DNA of 64,000 nt from the NCBI RefSeq assembly GCF_900230225.1, contig NZ_OCNH01000002.1:807844-871843 (forward strand). The letters are read 5' to 3'. The notes under the pieces were generated by a model. It saw only the letters and a list, made by a program, of their open reading frames with translations. It did no database searches and was not told the origin of the DNA. The stretch is from Spirosoma fluviale (GTDB taxonomy: Bacteria; Bacteroidota; Bacteroidia; Cytophagales; Spirosomataceae). Shown piece after piece: positions 17,917 through 27,755 of the stretch (its first letter is position 1; each line of letters starts with the position of its first letter). The translations under genes and the position numbers were made by a program.

Positions 17917-20448
17917 CTATTTCCAGTCGCAATCGGGTGATAACCACTCCTGACCTGGATCAATAGGGGCACCGTCTGGCGGAGCAGGGGTAGCGGCTAC
18001 CGGAATAGACGATGGGTTGGTCTCGTACTGGGAGATCAGCCAGTATAAATAGTCGCCGGTGGCACCCGGCGAGGTTTCCGTTGAAATCGAGTTCCTGGCG
18101 GGCAGATTGATGGATGGTTTACCCGCGTATTGACTTTTGATACGCATGATGCCTTCGTGAGCTGATGCCCGCACGGCACCATCCAGGTCTTTATCCACAG
18201 CTAACTGCATCAGACTTTCCAGTACTTTCCGTTGCAGCATCCGACGAATAGCACCGGTATACGTAAGGTCTTTAAGCATCTGGCGGTAGGAAGCACCACT
18301 GCGGAAGGTCGTTGTAATCAACTGATCGATGACCTGGTCTAGACTGGGCAACGTACCATTGACAATCGACTGCTGACTGGCTAAGCGGGCGCAGCGTTCG
18401 GGGTTTAATAACATCCGAAGGGTCATGCCCGCAGCCGCTTCGGGCGGTCCCATTGGGTCGAACGTAATACCGGTCCGACGCTTGAAAACTTCCCTCGGAT
18501 TGGGGTCGTACCGAAAGGGGCGGGGGGGAATCATTGCTAACACCGGCGCTGGAACGGCCAGAAAAGCCGGGTCGATGGTAGCCATCAGCGCATCTATTGC
18601 CCGTTTCTGCTCTGCTGCCGGAACCGCTGATAGCACCGGCTGGCCATCGCCCCGCAGGGCATTGGTGTACGTTTGTCCGCCCACCACCTTAGCCGCCGAT
18701 TCGACCTGATACCGGTGGAACATGTACATGGGAACGAACACTTCTTCCAGTGTCGCCATCGGCGCATTGACCGGAATCTTTTTCTCCGAGAAATTAGCCA
18801 GGGCTATCCGCCGAACGTCCGACACCCGCTTCAATTCATCGACGGCATTAGCGCCATTGTCCCAGAGGTGTGTGCCGGGGTGCGACGATCCTTCGGGCCG
18901 GGCGTCCTGATCGGTCAGGAAGGTTAGTCCCGCTTTATGCATGTCGGTTACTACTTTTTCCAGCGCCTGTTTTTCGTCGGCTCCGGCCGGAAACTGTTCG
19001 TAGCCGTAGCGGATGCTCCACTTGTCGTAATCGCCGATCCCTTTGGCGTACGCGTCCGACAAATCAATGCTGGCCCCTTTGATTTTGGCCACCATCGTTG
19101 GGTAATCCATCACCGACGCCCGATTCTGGGTACTGGCGATGTAGTTGTGCGGTAACCCAAGGGTATGCCCAACCTCATGTGCGGCCAGTTGCCGGAGCCG
19201 GTCGAGCGACATTTGAAGCATGGGGTCGGCGTTGGGACTGGCTGCACTGGCAAAATCACCCACCAGGCCCTGTGCGATCAGGTAATCCTGCCGAACCCGT
19301 AAGGAGCCAAGCGTAACTTTCCCTTTAATAATTTCGCCGGTACGAGGATCGATGATACTGCCACCGTACGACCAGCCCCGCGTAGAGCGGTGAACCCACT
19401 GCACCAGATTATAGCGGACATCCATCGGGTCGGCATCGGCGGGCAGCAGCTTTACCTGAAAAGCATCTTTGTAGCCAGCCGCTTCAAACGCCTGATTCCA
19501 CCAGGCCGTCCCTTCCATCAGCGCCGAGCGAATGGGTTCCGGCGTGCCGGGGTCAAGGTAATACACAATGGGTTTCACCGCTTCGCTGACAGCCGCCGAC
19601 GGGTCTTTTTTCTCCAGCCGGTGCCGGGAAATGTATCGTTTCATGATTGGCTGGCTTACCGGAGTGGCGTAGTCGAAATACTCGATGCCGCCGTACCCAA
19701 TGCGGGGATCGAACAGACGGGGCTTGTAGTTGGCATCGGGAAGCTGCACGAACGAATGGTGCTGGTGCATGGTCACGGCCGATGGCGTTGGAACTACTTC
19801 ACGCAGGTAAGAACCCGGATTATCGCCTGTGAGGGTAATGATGGTTTCGAACTCGGTATTTTGCGGGAAAGCTTTTGTTCGTGGCAAATACATCGAACTG
19901 CGGGCCGGATCGAACCGGAAAGTCCCCTGCTTGGTACGGGCAATAGCCTGAACGGCACCCACGGCATCCTGCATCAGGAACGGCGTCAGGTCAACTAACA
20001 CCTTGCCATTTTCTTCGGCCATAATGTCGAAGCCCGCATGAACGGATGTCGCGAAGGACTCTTCAACCGCCCGGCGCTCAAGTTGATCGGAAGTGATGGC
20101 CCGGTATGCGTAGTTGGGTTCGATCAACAAAACTTTAGGGCCGGTGCGCTGAAACTTTACAATATGTTCCTGACCCAAACGGCCCCGGTCGAGCCCAATG
20201 TCGTTGGAGCCAACGCCCTGCGCCAGCGTTGGGTAGTACAGAAACTCGGTATCGAACGAGGAAATTTCGAGCCATACTTTCCCTTTTTTCGCATCCCAAT
20301 AATAGGTCATAAAACCGGAATTGCGTTCCATGCCATTGGTAAAGGTGGCGATGTTTGCCGATGTGCCGGTTGTACTGGTTGGCTGGGCTGTGAGCAGGAA
20401 AGGAACAGTTAGGAATAAATAAAGAAGGGAGAGTACCTTTTTGTGCAT
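17917..20448 (-). CDS. Secreted zinc metalloprotease, metzincin-like (DUF5117/DUF5118/DUF4953 type)
   Basis: 843 residues with a signal peptide (MHKKVLSLLYLFLTVPFLLTAQ). The N-terminal third (WLEISSFDTEFLYYPTLAQGVGSND, IGLDRGRLGQEHIVKFQR) is the DUF5117-type region found with these enzymes. The zinc site HEVGHTLGLPH starts at His424 and fits HExxHxxGxxH; the SVMDYPTM segment behind it looks like the metzincin Met-turn, so the enzyme should be active. The natural substrate of this Bacteroidota family is not known. A hairpin on each side suggests a single-gene transcript. Confidence 0.9.
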   Translation of the reverse strand: MHKKVLSLLYLFLTVPFLLTAQPTSTTGTSANIATFTNGMERNSGFMTYYWDAKKGKVWLEISSFDTEFLYYPTLAQGVGSNDIGLDRGRLGQEHIVKFQRTGPKVLLIEPNYAYRAITSDQLERRAVEESFATSVHAGFDIMAEENGKVLVDLTPFLMQDAVGAVQAIARTKQGTFRFDPARSSMYLPRTKAFPQNTEFETIITLTGDNPGSYLREVVPTPSAVTMHQHHSFVQLPDANYKPRLFDPRIGYGGIEYFDYATPVSQPIMKRYISRHRLEKKDPSAAVSEAVKPIVYYLDPGTPEPIRSALMEGTAWWNQAFEAAGYKDAFQVKLLPADADPMDVRYNLVQWVHRSTRGWSYGGSIIDPRTGEIIKGKVTLGSLRVRQDYLIAQGLVGDFASAASPNADPMLQMSLDRLRQLAAHEVGHTLGLPHNYIASTQNRASVMDYPTMVAKIKGASIDLSDAYAKGIGDYDKWSIRYGYEQFPAGADEKQALEKVVTDMHKAGLTFLTDQDARPEGSSHPGTHLWDNGANAVDELKRVSDVRRIALANFSEKKIPVNAPMATLEEVFVPMYMFHRYQVESAAKVVGGQTYTNALRGDGQPVLSAVPAAEQKRAIDALMATIDPAFLAVPAPVLAMIPPRPFRYDPNPREVFKRRTGITFDPMGPPEAAAGMTLRMLLNPERCARLASQQSIVNGTLPSLDQVIDQLITTTFRSGASYRQMLKDLTYTGAIRRMLQRKVLESLMQLAVDKDLDGAVRASAHEGIMRIKSQYAGKPSINLPARNSISTETSPGATGDYLYWLISQYETNPSSIPVAATPAPPDGAPIDPGQEWLSPDCDWK

Positions 20449-20519
20449 ATTGACGTGAGGTTGTAATTCACAGCCAAGTTACGGTAAAAGCGTGTATTGG
20501 CAGTAGATACACGCATAAA

Positions 20520-20563
20520 AGGATAGCCCGTCAATACTTTCTGTTGTATTGACGGGCTATCCT
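20520..20563. terminator. Hairpin between the DUF4293 gene and the metalloprotease gene
   Basis: Perfect 18-bp stem (20520-20537 with 20546-20563), 8-nt loop. On the minus strand it follows the DUF4293 stop by 22 nt; the T run after it is short (four Ts). Confidence 0.7.
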
Positions 20564-20585
20564 GATACTTTATAAAACCGTAACG

Positions 20586-21095
20586 CTACCGCAACCGGTC
20601 TGATCCGCGTACCAGTTTTTCGTCCCGCCGGATAAATCGGTTGGCTAGTGCGTTAAATAGCAGAGCACCCACAATGGCATAGAAGCCGGTTAGGAACGTA
20701 CCCTGGTCAGACGGGTTACCAAATTCTTTACCCGCGTATAAGGTCCGGTAAAGTATGATACCCATTATGGATGTTAACATCAGTGCGTTTACTGCACACA
20801 AAGCTGTTTGAGTAAGCCGGTTTTTAAACTGAAAGATAGCGTACAGAGAAGATAAAGCCACCAACCCGATTAATAAGCCTAAATACCAGACGGATACCTC
20901 GAAAGTAACGGGAATTGATTGCGACGGGACGCCTGCCTGGGGCGCAACGGCTCGTTGTTGAGTATACTGCAGGGCCGTGAGTTTTGCCGTTTCGAGCGAT
21001 TGCGTACCCATTTTTTCCCAGATAGGGTTAGAAAGTGCTATGCCCATGGCAACGACAATAAGAAACAAAAATATCGTCTGAACGCGTTGAATCAT
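20586..21095 (-). CDS. DUF4293 family membrane protein
   Basis: 169 residues. The start MIQRVQTIFLFLIVVAMGIALSNPIWEK is the conserved opening of the Bacteroidota-specific DUF4293 family. Four transmembrane segments are visible (about 5-22, 72-92, 98-118 and 130-152) with a short periplasmic loop between the first two. Function is unknown. It is divergent from mnmD, with 150 nt between the two starts. Confidence 0.85.
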   Translation of the reverse strand: MIQRVQTIFLFLIVVAMGIALSNPIWEKMGTQSLETAKLTALQYTQQRAVAPQAGVPSQSIPVTFEVSVWYLGLLIGLVALSSLYAIFQFKNRLTQTALCAVNALMLTSIMGIILYRTLYAGKEFGNPSDQGTFLTGFYAIVGALLFNALANRFIRRDEKLVRGSDRLR

Positions 21096-21245
21096 TGTTA
21101 ATTTGAATGAATAATGAATAGGAGTCAGTGAGAATTAGTTAGTGCCACCCCAAAGCGTGATTTGTACATAAGTCACTTTGCCGATGGCTATGTCCCAATA
21201 GTCACCACTGAATTAGACACAAAAGTAGGCCAAAAACGACAGATA

Positions 21246-21917
21246 ATGAAAGCAGATATTCGCCTGATGATAACCGCCGACGGTTCGCACACGGCCGTTA
21301 ATCAGGTGTTCGGCAAGCCATACCATTCCATTCATGGTGCCTATCAGGAATCGCAACGCGTTTATATTGAGCTGGGCTTGCTGGCGGCCTTCAATAAATT
21401 TCCTGAAACTGACCTGCATGTCTTTGAAATGGGCTTCGGTACGGGCCTGAATGCATTGCTAACGGCCCGCGAAGCACAAATTCATCAACGGCGGGTAGTT
21501 TACTCGGCGATCGACGCCTATCCAATGGCGATCGACGACGCCCGCCAGCTTAATTACGATGCGTTTTTTGGCACCTCTTACCTTTCTAAACTTCATGAAT
21601 CGCCCTGGAATGAGCGGGTTGCCGTAGACACTTATTTCACACTAACTAAACATGAGGGAAACGTACAGGAACTTGACACTACCGAACGGTTTCATGTCAT
21701 CTATTTTGATGCATTTGCACCAACGGCCCAGCCCGAGCTCTGGGAACCGGAAGTCTTCGAAAAAATGGCCCGTTTATTGCTACCGGGTGGTATGTTAACG
21801 ACCTATTGTTCGCGGAGTTATGTGCAGCGGAACATGCGCTCCGCCGGGCTTACCGTGGAGAAACATTCCGGACCACTGCACAAACGGGACGTTATCCGAG
21901 CCGTAAAAATGGATTAA
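21246..21917 (+). CDS. mnmD: tRNA 5-methylaminomethyl-2-thiouridine methyltransferase MnmD
   Basis: 223 residues from the ATG at 21246; the longer frame begins at a TTG at 21162 whose extra 28 residues do not look like the family. The SAM-binding motif is FEMGFGTGLNALL, and YFDAFAPTAQPELWEPEVF followed by LLPGGMLTTYCSRSYVQRNMRSAG is the MnmC2/MnmD signature. The enzyme makes the last methylation of mnm5s2U at the wobble base. In E. coli this domain is fused to an oxidase (MnmC); here it is free-standing, as in many other bacteria. Confidence 0.88.
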   Translation: MKADIRLMITADGSHTAVNQVFGKPYHSIHGAYQESQRVYIELGLLAAFNKFPETDLHVFEMGFGTGLNALLTAREAQIHQRRVVYSAIDAYPMAIDDARQLNYDAFFGTSYLSKLHESPWNERVAVDTYFTLTKHEGNVQELDTTERFHVIYFDAFAPTAQPELWEPEVFEKMARLLLPGGMLTTYCSRSYVQRNMRSAGLTVEKHSGPLHKRDVIRAVKMD

Positions 21918-22043
21918 GTGGACAGTATTTTACGGCCACCCAACTCGTTCTGAAACCCTTTGCCGGCCTTGCCGTTAAAAGGACTCCTTTTTGCTAATTT
22001 TATGAACCCCCGTACGTTATTCACTAAACTAACAACAGCCCCA

Positions 22044-22634
22044 ATGAATCGTCTGCTTCTCTTTTTCGCGGCTTTCGTTCTGCTCACGATCAGTGCATTT
22101 CGAACCAACTTGCCCATTGAGCCGGTCATAAACACTACTTCTGCCGAAGCCAAACACATTAAATGGCTGACGGTTCAGGAAGCTTACGTCCTGACGCAGA
22201 AGAAACCGAAGAAATTTGTGGTAGACGTATATACCGACTGGTGCGGCTGGTGTAAGGTAATGGATCGGGAAACCTTCTCGAAACCCGCTATCGTCGACTA
22301 TGTAAACGAGAATTACTACGCCGTTCGGTTCAATGCCGAGCAAACGGCCGATGTAACACTGGGCAAACAAACCTTCAAGTACATCAGCGGTGGGAGCCGG
22401 GGTGTTCATGAATTGGCCGCTGCGTTACTGAAAAACCAGATGAGTTACCCGACGACTGTGTTTCTGGACGAAAAGTTTAATCTGATTCAGCCTATCGCTG
22501 GCTATCTGGAGCCAAGAACGTTCCACCAGATCATCACCTACTTCGGGAAGAACTACCACCAGAAAGAACCATTCGATCAGTATAAAACAGGGTCATATAA
22601 AGAATTTCAAGCGTCGCTCTCAGCGGACAAATAA
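22044..22634 (+). CDS. Exported thioredoxin-fold protein with a CGWC motif
   Basis: 196 residues from MNRLLLFFAAFVLLTISAF at 22044; ATG at 22002 and a TTG at 21960 are upstream alternatives. The signal peptide is followed at about residue 55 by VVDVYTDWCGWCKVMDRETFS, a thioredoxin-fold site with two Cys (CGWC), as in thioredoxin_7/DUF255-type proteins. Then come a FNAEQ strand and the cis-Pro-bearing MSYPTTVFLDEKFNLIQPIAGYL. It is probably a periplasmic thiol-disulfide reductase or chaperone-type protein. A long perfect inverted repeat begins 12 nt after the stop codon. Confidence 0.8.
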   Translation: MNRLLLFFAAFVLLTISAFRTNLPIEPVINTTSAEAKHIKWLTVQEAYVLTQKKPKKFVVDVYTDWCGWCKVMDRETFSKPAIVDYVNENYYAVRFNAEQTADVTLGKQTFKYISGGSRGVHELAAALLKNQMSYPTTVFLDEKFNLIQPIAGYLEPRTFHQIITYFGKNYHQKEPFDQYKTGSYKEFQASLSADK

Positions 22635-22645
22635 GCATATACCTG

Positions 22646-22731
22646 ATAGGAACGCGGATTGAACGGATTAAGCGGAGTAGAACGGATTTATCTGTTTTTA
22701 TCCGCTTAATCCGTTCAATCCGCGTTCCTAT
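22646..22731. repeat. Perfect 31-bp inverted repeat after the thioredoxin-like gene (element 2)
   Basis: Arms 22646-22676 and 22701-22731 are exact complements, with a 24-nt loop. The arms are built from related GGATTGAACGGATTAAGCGG words. Five Ts follow the right arm, so it could also end the transcript, and the M13 peptidase promoter starts 8 nt later. Confidence 0.9.
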
Positions 22732-22738
22732 TTTTAGT

Positions 22739-22746
22739 TAAATTTG
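22739..22746 (+). promoter_or_regulatory. Promoter -7 box of the M13 peptidase gene
   Basis: TAAATTTG matches TAnnTTTG and lies 31 nt before the ATG at 22778. The -33 position falls inside the right arm of the inverted repeat, and no TTG is seen there. Confidence 0.45.
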
Positions 22747-22777
22747 TATCCTTTCATCAACCCCAACTGTCAATACA

Positions 22778-24799
22778 ATGACAAGACGAGTAAGTTTTAT
22801 AGTGACGGGTGCCCTGGCCGTTGCGTTTATGGCCGCTGGTCCCCGAAAATTTATTGATCCTCAAAACATGGATTTGTCAGTGAAGCCCGGCGATAACTTC
22901 TATCAGTATGCCAATGGGAACTGGCTTCGTCAAAATGCTATTCCGGCTTCTAAAACCGCATGGGGCAGTTTCAATGAACTTCGGGATAAGAGTCTGGATG
23001 CCATGAAAACCTTGCTTGAAGATGCTGCCAAGACTACAACAAAAGGTCGGCTGTATCAAATGGTGGGCGACTATTACATGAGTGGTATGGACAGCCTGAC
23101 GATCGAGAAGCGTGGGTTTGATCCAATTAAACCAGAACTGGCACGCATTGAAAAAGTCAATAACAAAGCGGCTTTCATAGATGAACTGGCGTACCAGCGT
23201 ACGCAGAGCAATGGTATGCTATTTGGCTTCTTCGTAACCCAGGACCGTAAAAACGTTTCCAAATATTTACCCCAGTTCAGCCAGGGAGGTACCACGCTGC
23301 CCGACCGTGATTACTATTTGAAAGATGATGCGCGTAGTGTAAAAATTCGGGATGCATACCGGGATAACCTGACCAAAATGTTCGGTTTGATTGGTGAAGA
23401 GCCAACCCAGGCATCGCAGGATGCCGATGTGGTTATGCGGGTAGAAACGGCACTGGCCAAAGCCCAGATGCCCCGCGTAGAGATGCGTGATCCTTATAAA
23501 ACGTATAATAAACTTACGGTTGCCGATTTCAGTAAACTGACACCCGGCATGAACTGGGCCGATCAACTGACCAAGTTTGGTGCCAAAGGGCAGGATACCG
23601 TGTTGGTTCAAAGCCCGGCGTTTTTCCGCTCGCTGGATAGCCTGGTAACTGCTACGCCTATCGAAGACCTGCGCACCTACATGCGGTGGAATATCCTGAA
23701 AGGTGCCGCTCCGTTCCTGAGCGATGCGTTCGTGAAGCAGAACTTTGCCTTTTCAAAAGTACTGACCGGCCAAAAGGAGCAGACGCCCCGCTGGCAGCGA
23801 GTGAGTGGTCTCATTGATAACTCGCTCGGTGATTTGCTGGGTCAACTGTACGTACAACGGTACTTCAAACCCGAAGCTAAACAGCGCATGCTGACATTGG
23901 TTGGTAACCTCGAAGATTCGTACAAAGAACACATTAAAAACCTCGACTGGATGAGCGAGGATACCAAGAAGAAAGCACTTGCCAAGTTAATTTCCTTCAA
24001 ACGGAAAATCGGGTATCCTGATAAATGGAAGAACTACGATGGGGTTACCATTGCCCGCAACGATTATTACGGCAACGTGAAGTCGGCCAGTAAATGGTCG
24101 TACAACTACATGATCAACCGCCTGGGCAAGCCCGTCGACCGGACCGAGTGGGGCATGACACCGCCAACGGTAAACGCTTATTATAATCCCGTTAACAACG
24201 AAATCGCTTTCCCGGCCGCTATTCTGCAATTTCCATTCTATGATTTCGATGCGGACGATGCGATCAATTACGGTGGTATTGGCGCCGTAATCGGTCATGA
24301 AATGACGCATGGGTTCGACGATTCAGGTCGTCAGTACGATGCTGACGGGACATTGCGCGACTGGTGGACCAAAACCGACGCCGATAACTTCAAGAAACGG
24401 GCCGATCAGGTAAAAGAGCAGTTCTTTGGCTTTAAAGTGCTGGATTCCATCAAAGTAAATGGCCAGCTAACCCTCGGCGAAAACCTCGCCGATTTGGGAG
24501 GGCTAGCCATTGCGTACGATGCCTTTAAAAAGACCGCACAGGGCAAAACGAGCGGTAAAAAGAGCATGATTGATGGCTTTACACCAGATCAGCGGTTCTT
24601 CCTGTCTTGGGCGCAGGTATGGCGCATCAACGTTTTACCTGAAACACAGGCGCAGCTAATCATGACCGACCCGCACGCACCGAACTTATACCGGTGTAAT
24701 GGTCCTGTGTCGAATATCAACGCCTGGTATCAGGCCTTTAATGTTCAACCGGGCGACAAGATGTACAAAAAGCCGGAAGACCGAATTAAAGTTTGGTAA
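22778..24799 (+). CDS. M13 family zinc endopeptidase (neprilysin/PepO-like)
   Basis: 673-residue secreted or periplasmic metallopeptidase. A hydrophobic leader (FIVTGALAVAFMAAG) precedes the M13 N-terminal domain opening DLSVKPGDNFYQYANGNWLRQNAIP. Zinc ligands are His507 and His511 in VIGHEMTHGFDD and Glu568 in GENLADLGG (ExxxD with Asp572). The NAYYNPVNNEIAFPAAIL substrate-binding strand and the C-terminal MTDPHAPNLYRCNGPVSN plus KPEDRIKVW complete the family pattern. It should cleave small peptides. A single-gene transcript is likely: inverted repeat and promoter before, terminator after. Confidence 0.95.
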   Translation: MTRRVSFIVTGALAVAFMAAGPRKFIDPQNMDLSVKPGDNFYQYANGNWLRQNAIPASKTAWGSFNELRDKSLDAMKTLLEDAAKTTTKGRLYQMVGDYYMSGMDSLTIEKRGFDPIKPELARIEKVNNKAAFIDELAYQRTQSNGMLFGFFVTQDRKNVSKYLPQFSQGGTTLPDRDYYLKDDARSVKIRDAYRDNLTKMFGLIGEEPTQASQDADVVMRVETALAKAQMPRVEMRDPYKTYNKLTVADFSKLTPGMNWADQLTKFGAKGQDTVLVQSPAFFRSLDSLVTATPIEDLRTYMRWNILKGAAPFLSDAFVKQNFAFSKVLTGQKEQTPRWQRVSGLIDNSLGDLLGQLYVQRYFKPEAKQRMLTLVGNLEDSYKEHIKNLDWMSEDTKKKALAKLISFKRKIGYPDKWKNYDGVTIARNDYYGNVKSASKWSYNYMINRLGKPVDRTEWGMTPPTVNAYYNPVNNEIAFPAAILQFPFYDFDADDAINYGGIGAVIGHEMTHGFDDSGRQYDADGTLRDWWTKTDADNFKKRADQVKEQFFGFKVLDSIKVNGQLTLGENLADLGGLAIAYDAFKKTAQGKTSGKKSMIDGFTPDQRFFLSWAQVWRINVLPETQAQLIMTDPHAPNLYRCNGPVSNINAWYQAFNVQPGDKMYKKPEDRIKVW

Positions 24800-24803
24800 A
24801 CTA

Positions 24804-24840
24804 AAAAGGCTTGAACAGCCAGAACCTGTTCGAGCCTTTT
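24804..24840 (+). terminator. Terminator of the M13 peptidase gene
   Basis: 15-bp stem (24804-24818 with 24826-24840, one G-U pair), A run before and T run at the end. Confidence 0.8.
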
Positions 24841-24857
24841 CTAAACCTTCTTTTTCT

Positions 24858-25394
24858 ATGAAGACACCCTTACTCTTGACGGCCTTGGTGCTTATTAGCT
24901 TAGCCTGCAAAACCAAGCCAAAGCAGGAAGCTCAGACCACTTCGACTACGGCGGTAGAAGACAGTGCCGCTGCACTGGCAAAACGCCCAACGGATAATAC
25001 ACCCCGCTCGGCGGCCGATCGATTGGTGAGAGCTCTTTATTTTGAGCACAACAAAACGGAAAATCCCATGCGCGAGACAAAAGATCGTGCGTTGATCGAA
25101 CAATTTTTTGCGAAATCTACGGCCGAACTTATCTGGAACGACGCTCAGAAATCAACGGGAAAACTAAATAGAAAAAAAATAAATGGCCTATATAATGTCC
25201 CTGATGAGGCCATAAAAAAGACCTGGGTACTACCTGCTGTTGTTGGAGGAACACGAGCTATTGTGTACGTAACATTTGAGAACAAGGCTAAACCTGAGGA
25301 AATTAAGGTGGAAATGCAGCAAACGGCAGGCCGGTGGCGGATCACGGATATGCGCTATCCTGACGGGACCTTGTTGACCCAACTGGTTCAATAA
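24858..25394 (+). CDS. Lipoprotein of unknown function
   Basis: 178 residues from the ATG at 24858; the open frame extends back into the M13 gene in another frame, which is clearly not coding. The leader MKTPLLLTALVLISLAC has a lipobox (SLAC, Cys17). A Thr/Ala-rich linker (about 20-50) leads to a compact C-terminal domain ending VEMQQTAGRWRITDMRYPDGTLLTQL. This tail, with a beta-strand then W-R-I-x-D, resembles DUF3828/NTF2-like lipoproteins, but I am not sure. It is the last gene before the tRNA-tuf cluster. Confidence 0.7.
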   Translation: MKTPLLLTALVLISLACKTKPKQEAQTTSTTAVEDSAAALAKRPTDNTPRSAADRLVRALYFEHNKTENPMRETKDRALIEQFFAKSTAELIWNDAQKSTGKLNRKKINGLYNVPDEAIKKTWVLPAVVGGTRAIVYVTFENKAKPEEIKVEMQQTAGRWRITDMRYPDGTLLTQLVQ

Positions 25395-25430
25395 TATTTA
25401 ACATTCTGTAAATTATTTTTAGAGCATCTG

Positions 25431-25460
25431 TTGACAACACCGTAAAATCGTGTAATTTTG
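25431..25460 (+). promoter_or_regulatory. Promoter of the tRNA-Tyr/Gly/Thr cluster
   Basis: TTG (25431-25433) and TAATTTTG (25453-25460) with a 19-nt spacer: a textbook Bacteroidota housekeeping promoter, about 50 nt before tRNA-Tyr. Confidence 0.75.
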
Positions 25461-25510
25461 CAACTCCAAACCGGAAACGGGGCGGAAAATGTTCTTTAAC
25501 AGTGCTTTTT

Positions 25511-25593
25511 GGGGAGTTTCCAGAGTGGCCAAATGGATCAGACTGTAAATCTGCTGGCGTACGCCTTCGGAGGTTCGAATCCTCCACTCCCCA
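25511..25593 (+). tRNA. tRNA-Tyr (anticodon GTA)
   Basis: Acceptor stem GGGGAGT (25511-25517) pairs with ACTCCCC (25586-25592), discriminator A. The anticodon loop CTGTAAA gives GTA, a long variable arm fits a class II tRNA, and the T arm is GAGGTTCGAATCCTC. CCA is not encoded. Confidence 0.95.
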
Positions 25594-25665
25594 CCCTTTA
25601 GTGAATAGTTAATTAGTAGTTAGTTGTACCAGTTACAGCTTTACTGTTAACTAATTACTAAGTAA

Positions 25666-25738
25666 GCGGAAGTAGCTCAATTGGTAGAGCGATAGCCTTC
25701 CAAGCTATAGGTTGCGGGTTCGAGACCCGTCTTCCGCT
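25666..25738 (+). tRNA. tRNA-Gly (anticodon TCC)
   Basis: Acceptor GCGGAAG (25666-25672) with CTTCCGC (25731-25737). D arm AGCTCAATTGGTAGAGC, anticodon loop CTTCCAA (TCC), T arm GCGGGTTCGAGACCCGT. CCA is not encoded. Confidence 0.95.
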
Positions 25739-25795
25739 CAATTGGTAAAGCGGTAGCTTTAAACACGCTACAAGGTAATCGAGATCGCGCACGAT
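25736..25795 (+). pseudogene. tRNA-like remnant overlapping the 3' end of tRNA-Gly
   Basis: 25736-25758 matches the D-arm/anticodon-arm part of tRNA-Gly (25675-25697) at 20 of 23 positions. An anticodon-like stem GTAGC/GCTAC follows, but its loop has 9 instead of 7 bases, and the T-arm-like tail (GGTAATCGAGATCGCGC) is not paired. No acceptor stem exists: its 5' part would be the 3' strand of tRNA-Gly. It looks like a decayed partial duplicate and is unlikely to make a working tRNA. Confidence 0.55.
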
Positions 25796-25837
25796 TTAGG
25801 TTTACTTTCTCTTTGCTGATTCCACTGTTAGAAACAA

Positions 25838-25909
<72 letters not shown>

Positions 25910-25910
25910 C

Positions 25911-25935
25911 AAGACTTCTTCAGGAGGTCTTTTTG
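25911..25935 (+). terminator. Putative terminator after the tRNA cluster
   Basis: AAGACTTC (25911-25918) pairs with GAGGTCTT (25924-25931, one G-U), followed by a T run. It may end the tRNA transcript or only attenuate read-through into tuf. Confidence 0.55.
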
Positions 25936-26065
25936 ACGGGGCCGCCCGTGCGGTTTTAAGCCCAAATGGCATCAGACCTCAAACGGGATGATTTCGCTGG
26001 GCCTTATTTACGTTCAGCGAATTTATTCACTAACAAATAACAGTTCACAATAGCGTTTTAAAAAC

Positions 26066-27253
<1,188 letters not shown>

Positions 27254-27268
27254 GGTAAATAATTGATA

Positions 27269-27307
27269 ACAAGTGCATTTCTTAACGGGAATGCACTTGT
27301 TTTTTTG
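27269..27307 (+). terminator. Terminator of tuf
   Basis: 11-bp stem (27269-27279 with 27290-27300) followed by eight Ts. Confidence 0.85.
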
Positions 27308-27326
27308 ATATTAGTTCGTACTTTTG
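27297..27326 (+). promoter_or_regulatory. Promoter of the tRNA-Trp-secE-nusG-ribosomal protein transcript
   Basis: TTG (27297-27299) and TACTTTTG (27319-27326), 19-nt spacer. The -33 box lies inside the tuf terminator stem, so termination and initiation elements overlap. Confidence 0.65.
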
Positions 27327-27364
27327 CAGTCCAATTCGGGGCACGCCGAATAGACCAGTAACAA

Positions 27365-27435
27365 ACGGGTGTAGTTCAAGGGTAGAATAGCGGTCTCCAA
27401 AACCGTTGATGGGAGTTCGAATCTCTCCACCCGTG
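27365..27435 (+). tRNA. tRNA-Trp (anticodon CCA)
   Basis: Acceptor ACGGGTG (27365-27371) with CACCCGT (27428-27434), discriminator G, and encoded CCA at 27436-27438. Anticodon loop CTCCAAA gives CCA. It is the only tRNA here with an encoded 3' CCA. The secE start codon follows after 15 nt. Confidence 0.95.
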
Positions 27436-27453
27436 CCAATCCCTTACTTTAAT

Positions 27454-27645
27454 ATGGACAAGTTTATTTCGTTTCTGAAAGCCTCCTGGGAGGAAGTTCA
27501 GCACAACGTGACTTGGCCCAAATTCAGCGATCTGCAATCCAGTTCAACGCTGGTACTGGTAGCATCGCTGATTTTTGCGCTATTGGTCGGTCTGATAGAT
27601 CTGGTATTTGAGAACGGACTGAACGCGTTTTATCAGTCATTCTAA
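27454..27645 (+). CDS. secE: Preprotein translocase subunit SecE
   Basis: 63 residues from the ATG at 27454. The longer frame would start inside tRNA-Trp. An amphipathic N-terminal helix ending in the conserved EVQHNVTWPKFSDL is followed by one transmembrane helix (STLVLVASLIFALLVGLIDLVF), the minimal single-helix SecE. It clamps SecY in the general export channel. Its place between tRNA-Trp and nusG is conserved in many bacteria. Confidence 0.95.
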   Translation: MDKFISFLKASWEEVQHNVTWPKFSDLQSSSTLVLVASLIFALLVGLIDLVFENGLNAFYQSF

Positions 27646-27658
27646 AAACAAGTCATAG

Positions 27659-27712
27659 GTAGTCAAGAAATGGTCAAAGATTGTCAGGAATTGTAAATCA
27701 CTTCTTGACTAC
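27659..27712. repeat. Inverted repeat between secE and nusG (element 3)
   Basis: Arms 27659-27672 and 27699-27712 (14 nt, one mismatch) with a 26-nt loop. The region 27659-27740 is full of GTCAAG/TTGACA-like words on both strands. It begins 14 nt after the secE stop. It is the weakest member of the six-element set. Confidence 0.55.
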
Positions 27713-27755
27713 ACTTGCCAACGTTTGACGATACTTGGCAACAAATGACAAGCAA

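Noticed and set aside
19390..19998. Plus-strand frame of 202 residues inside the metalloprotease gene
   Set aside because: Shadow of the zinc protease; no motif and no supporting promoter.
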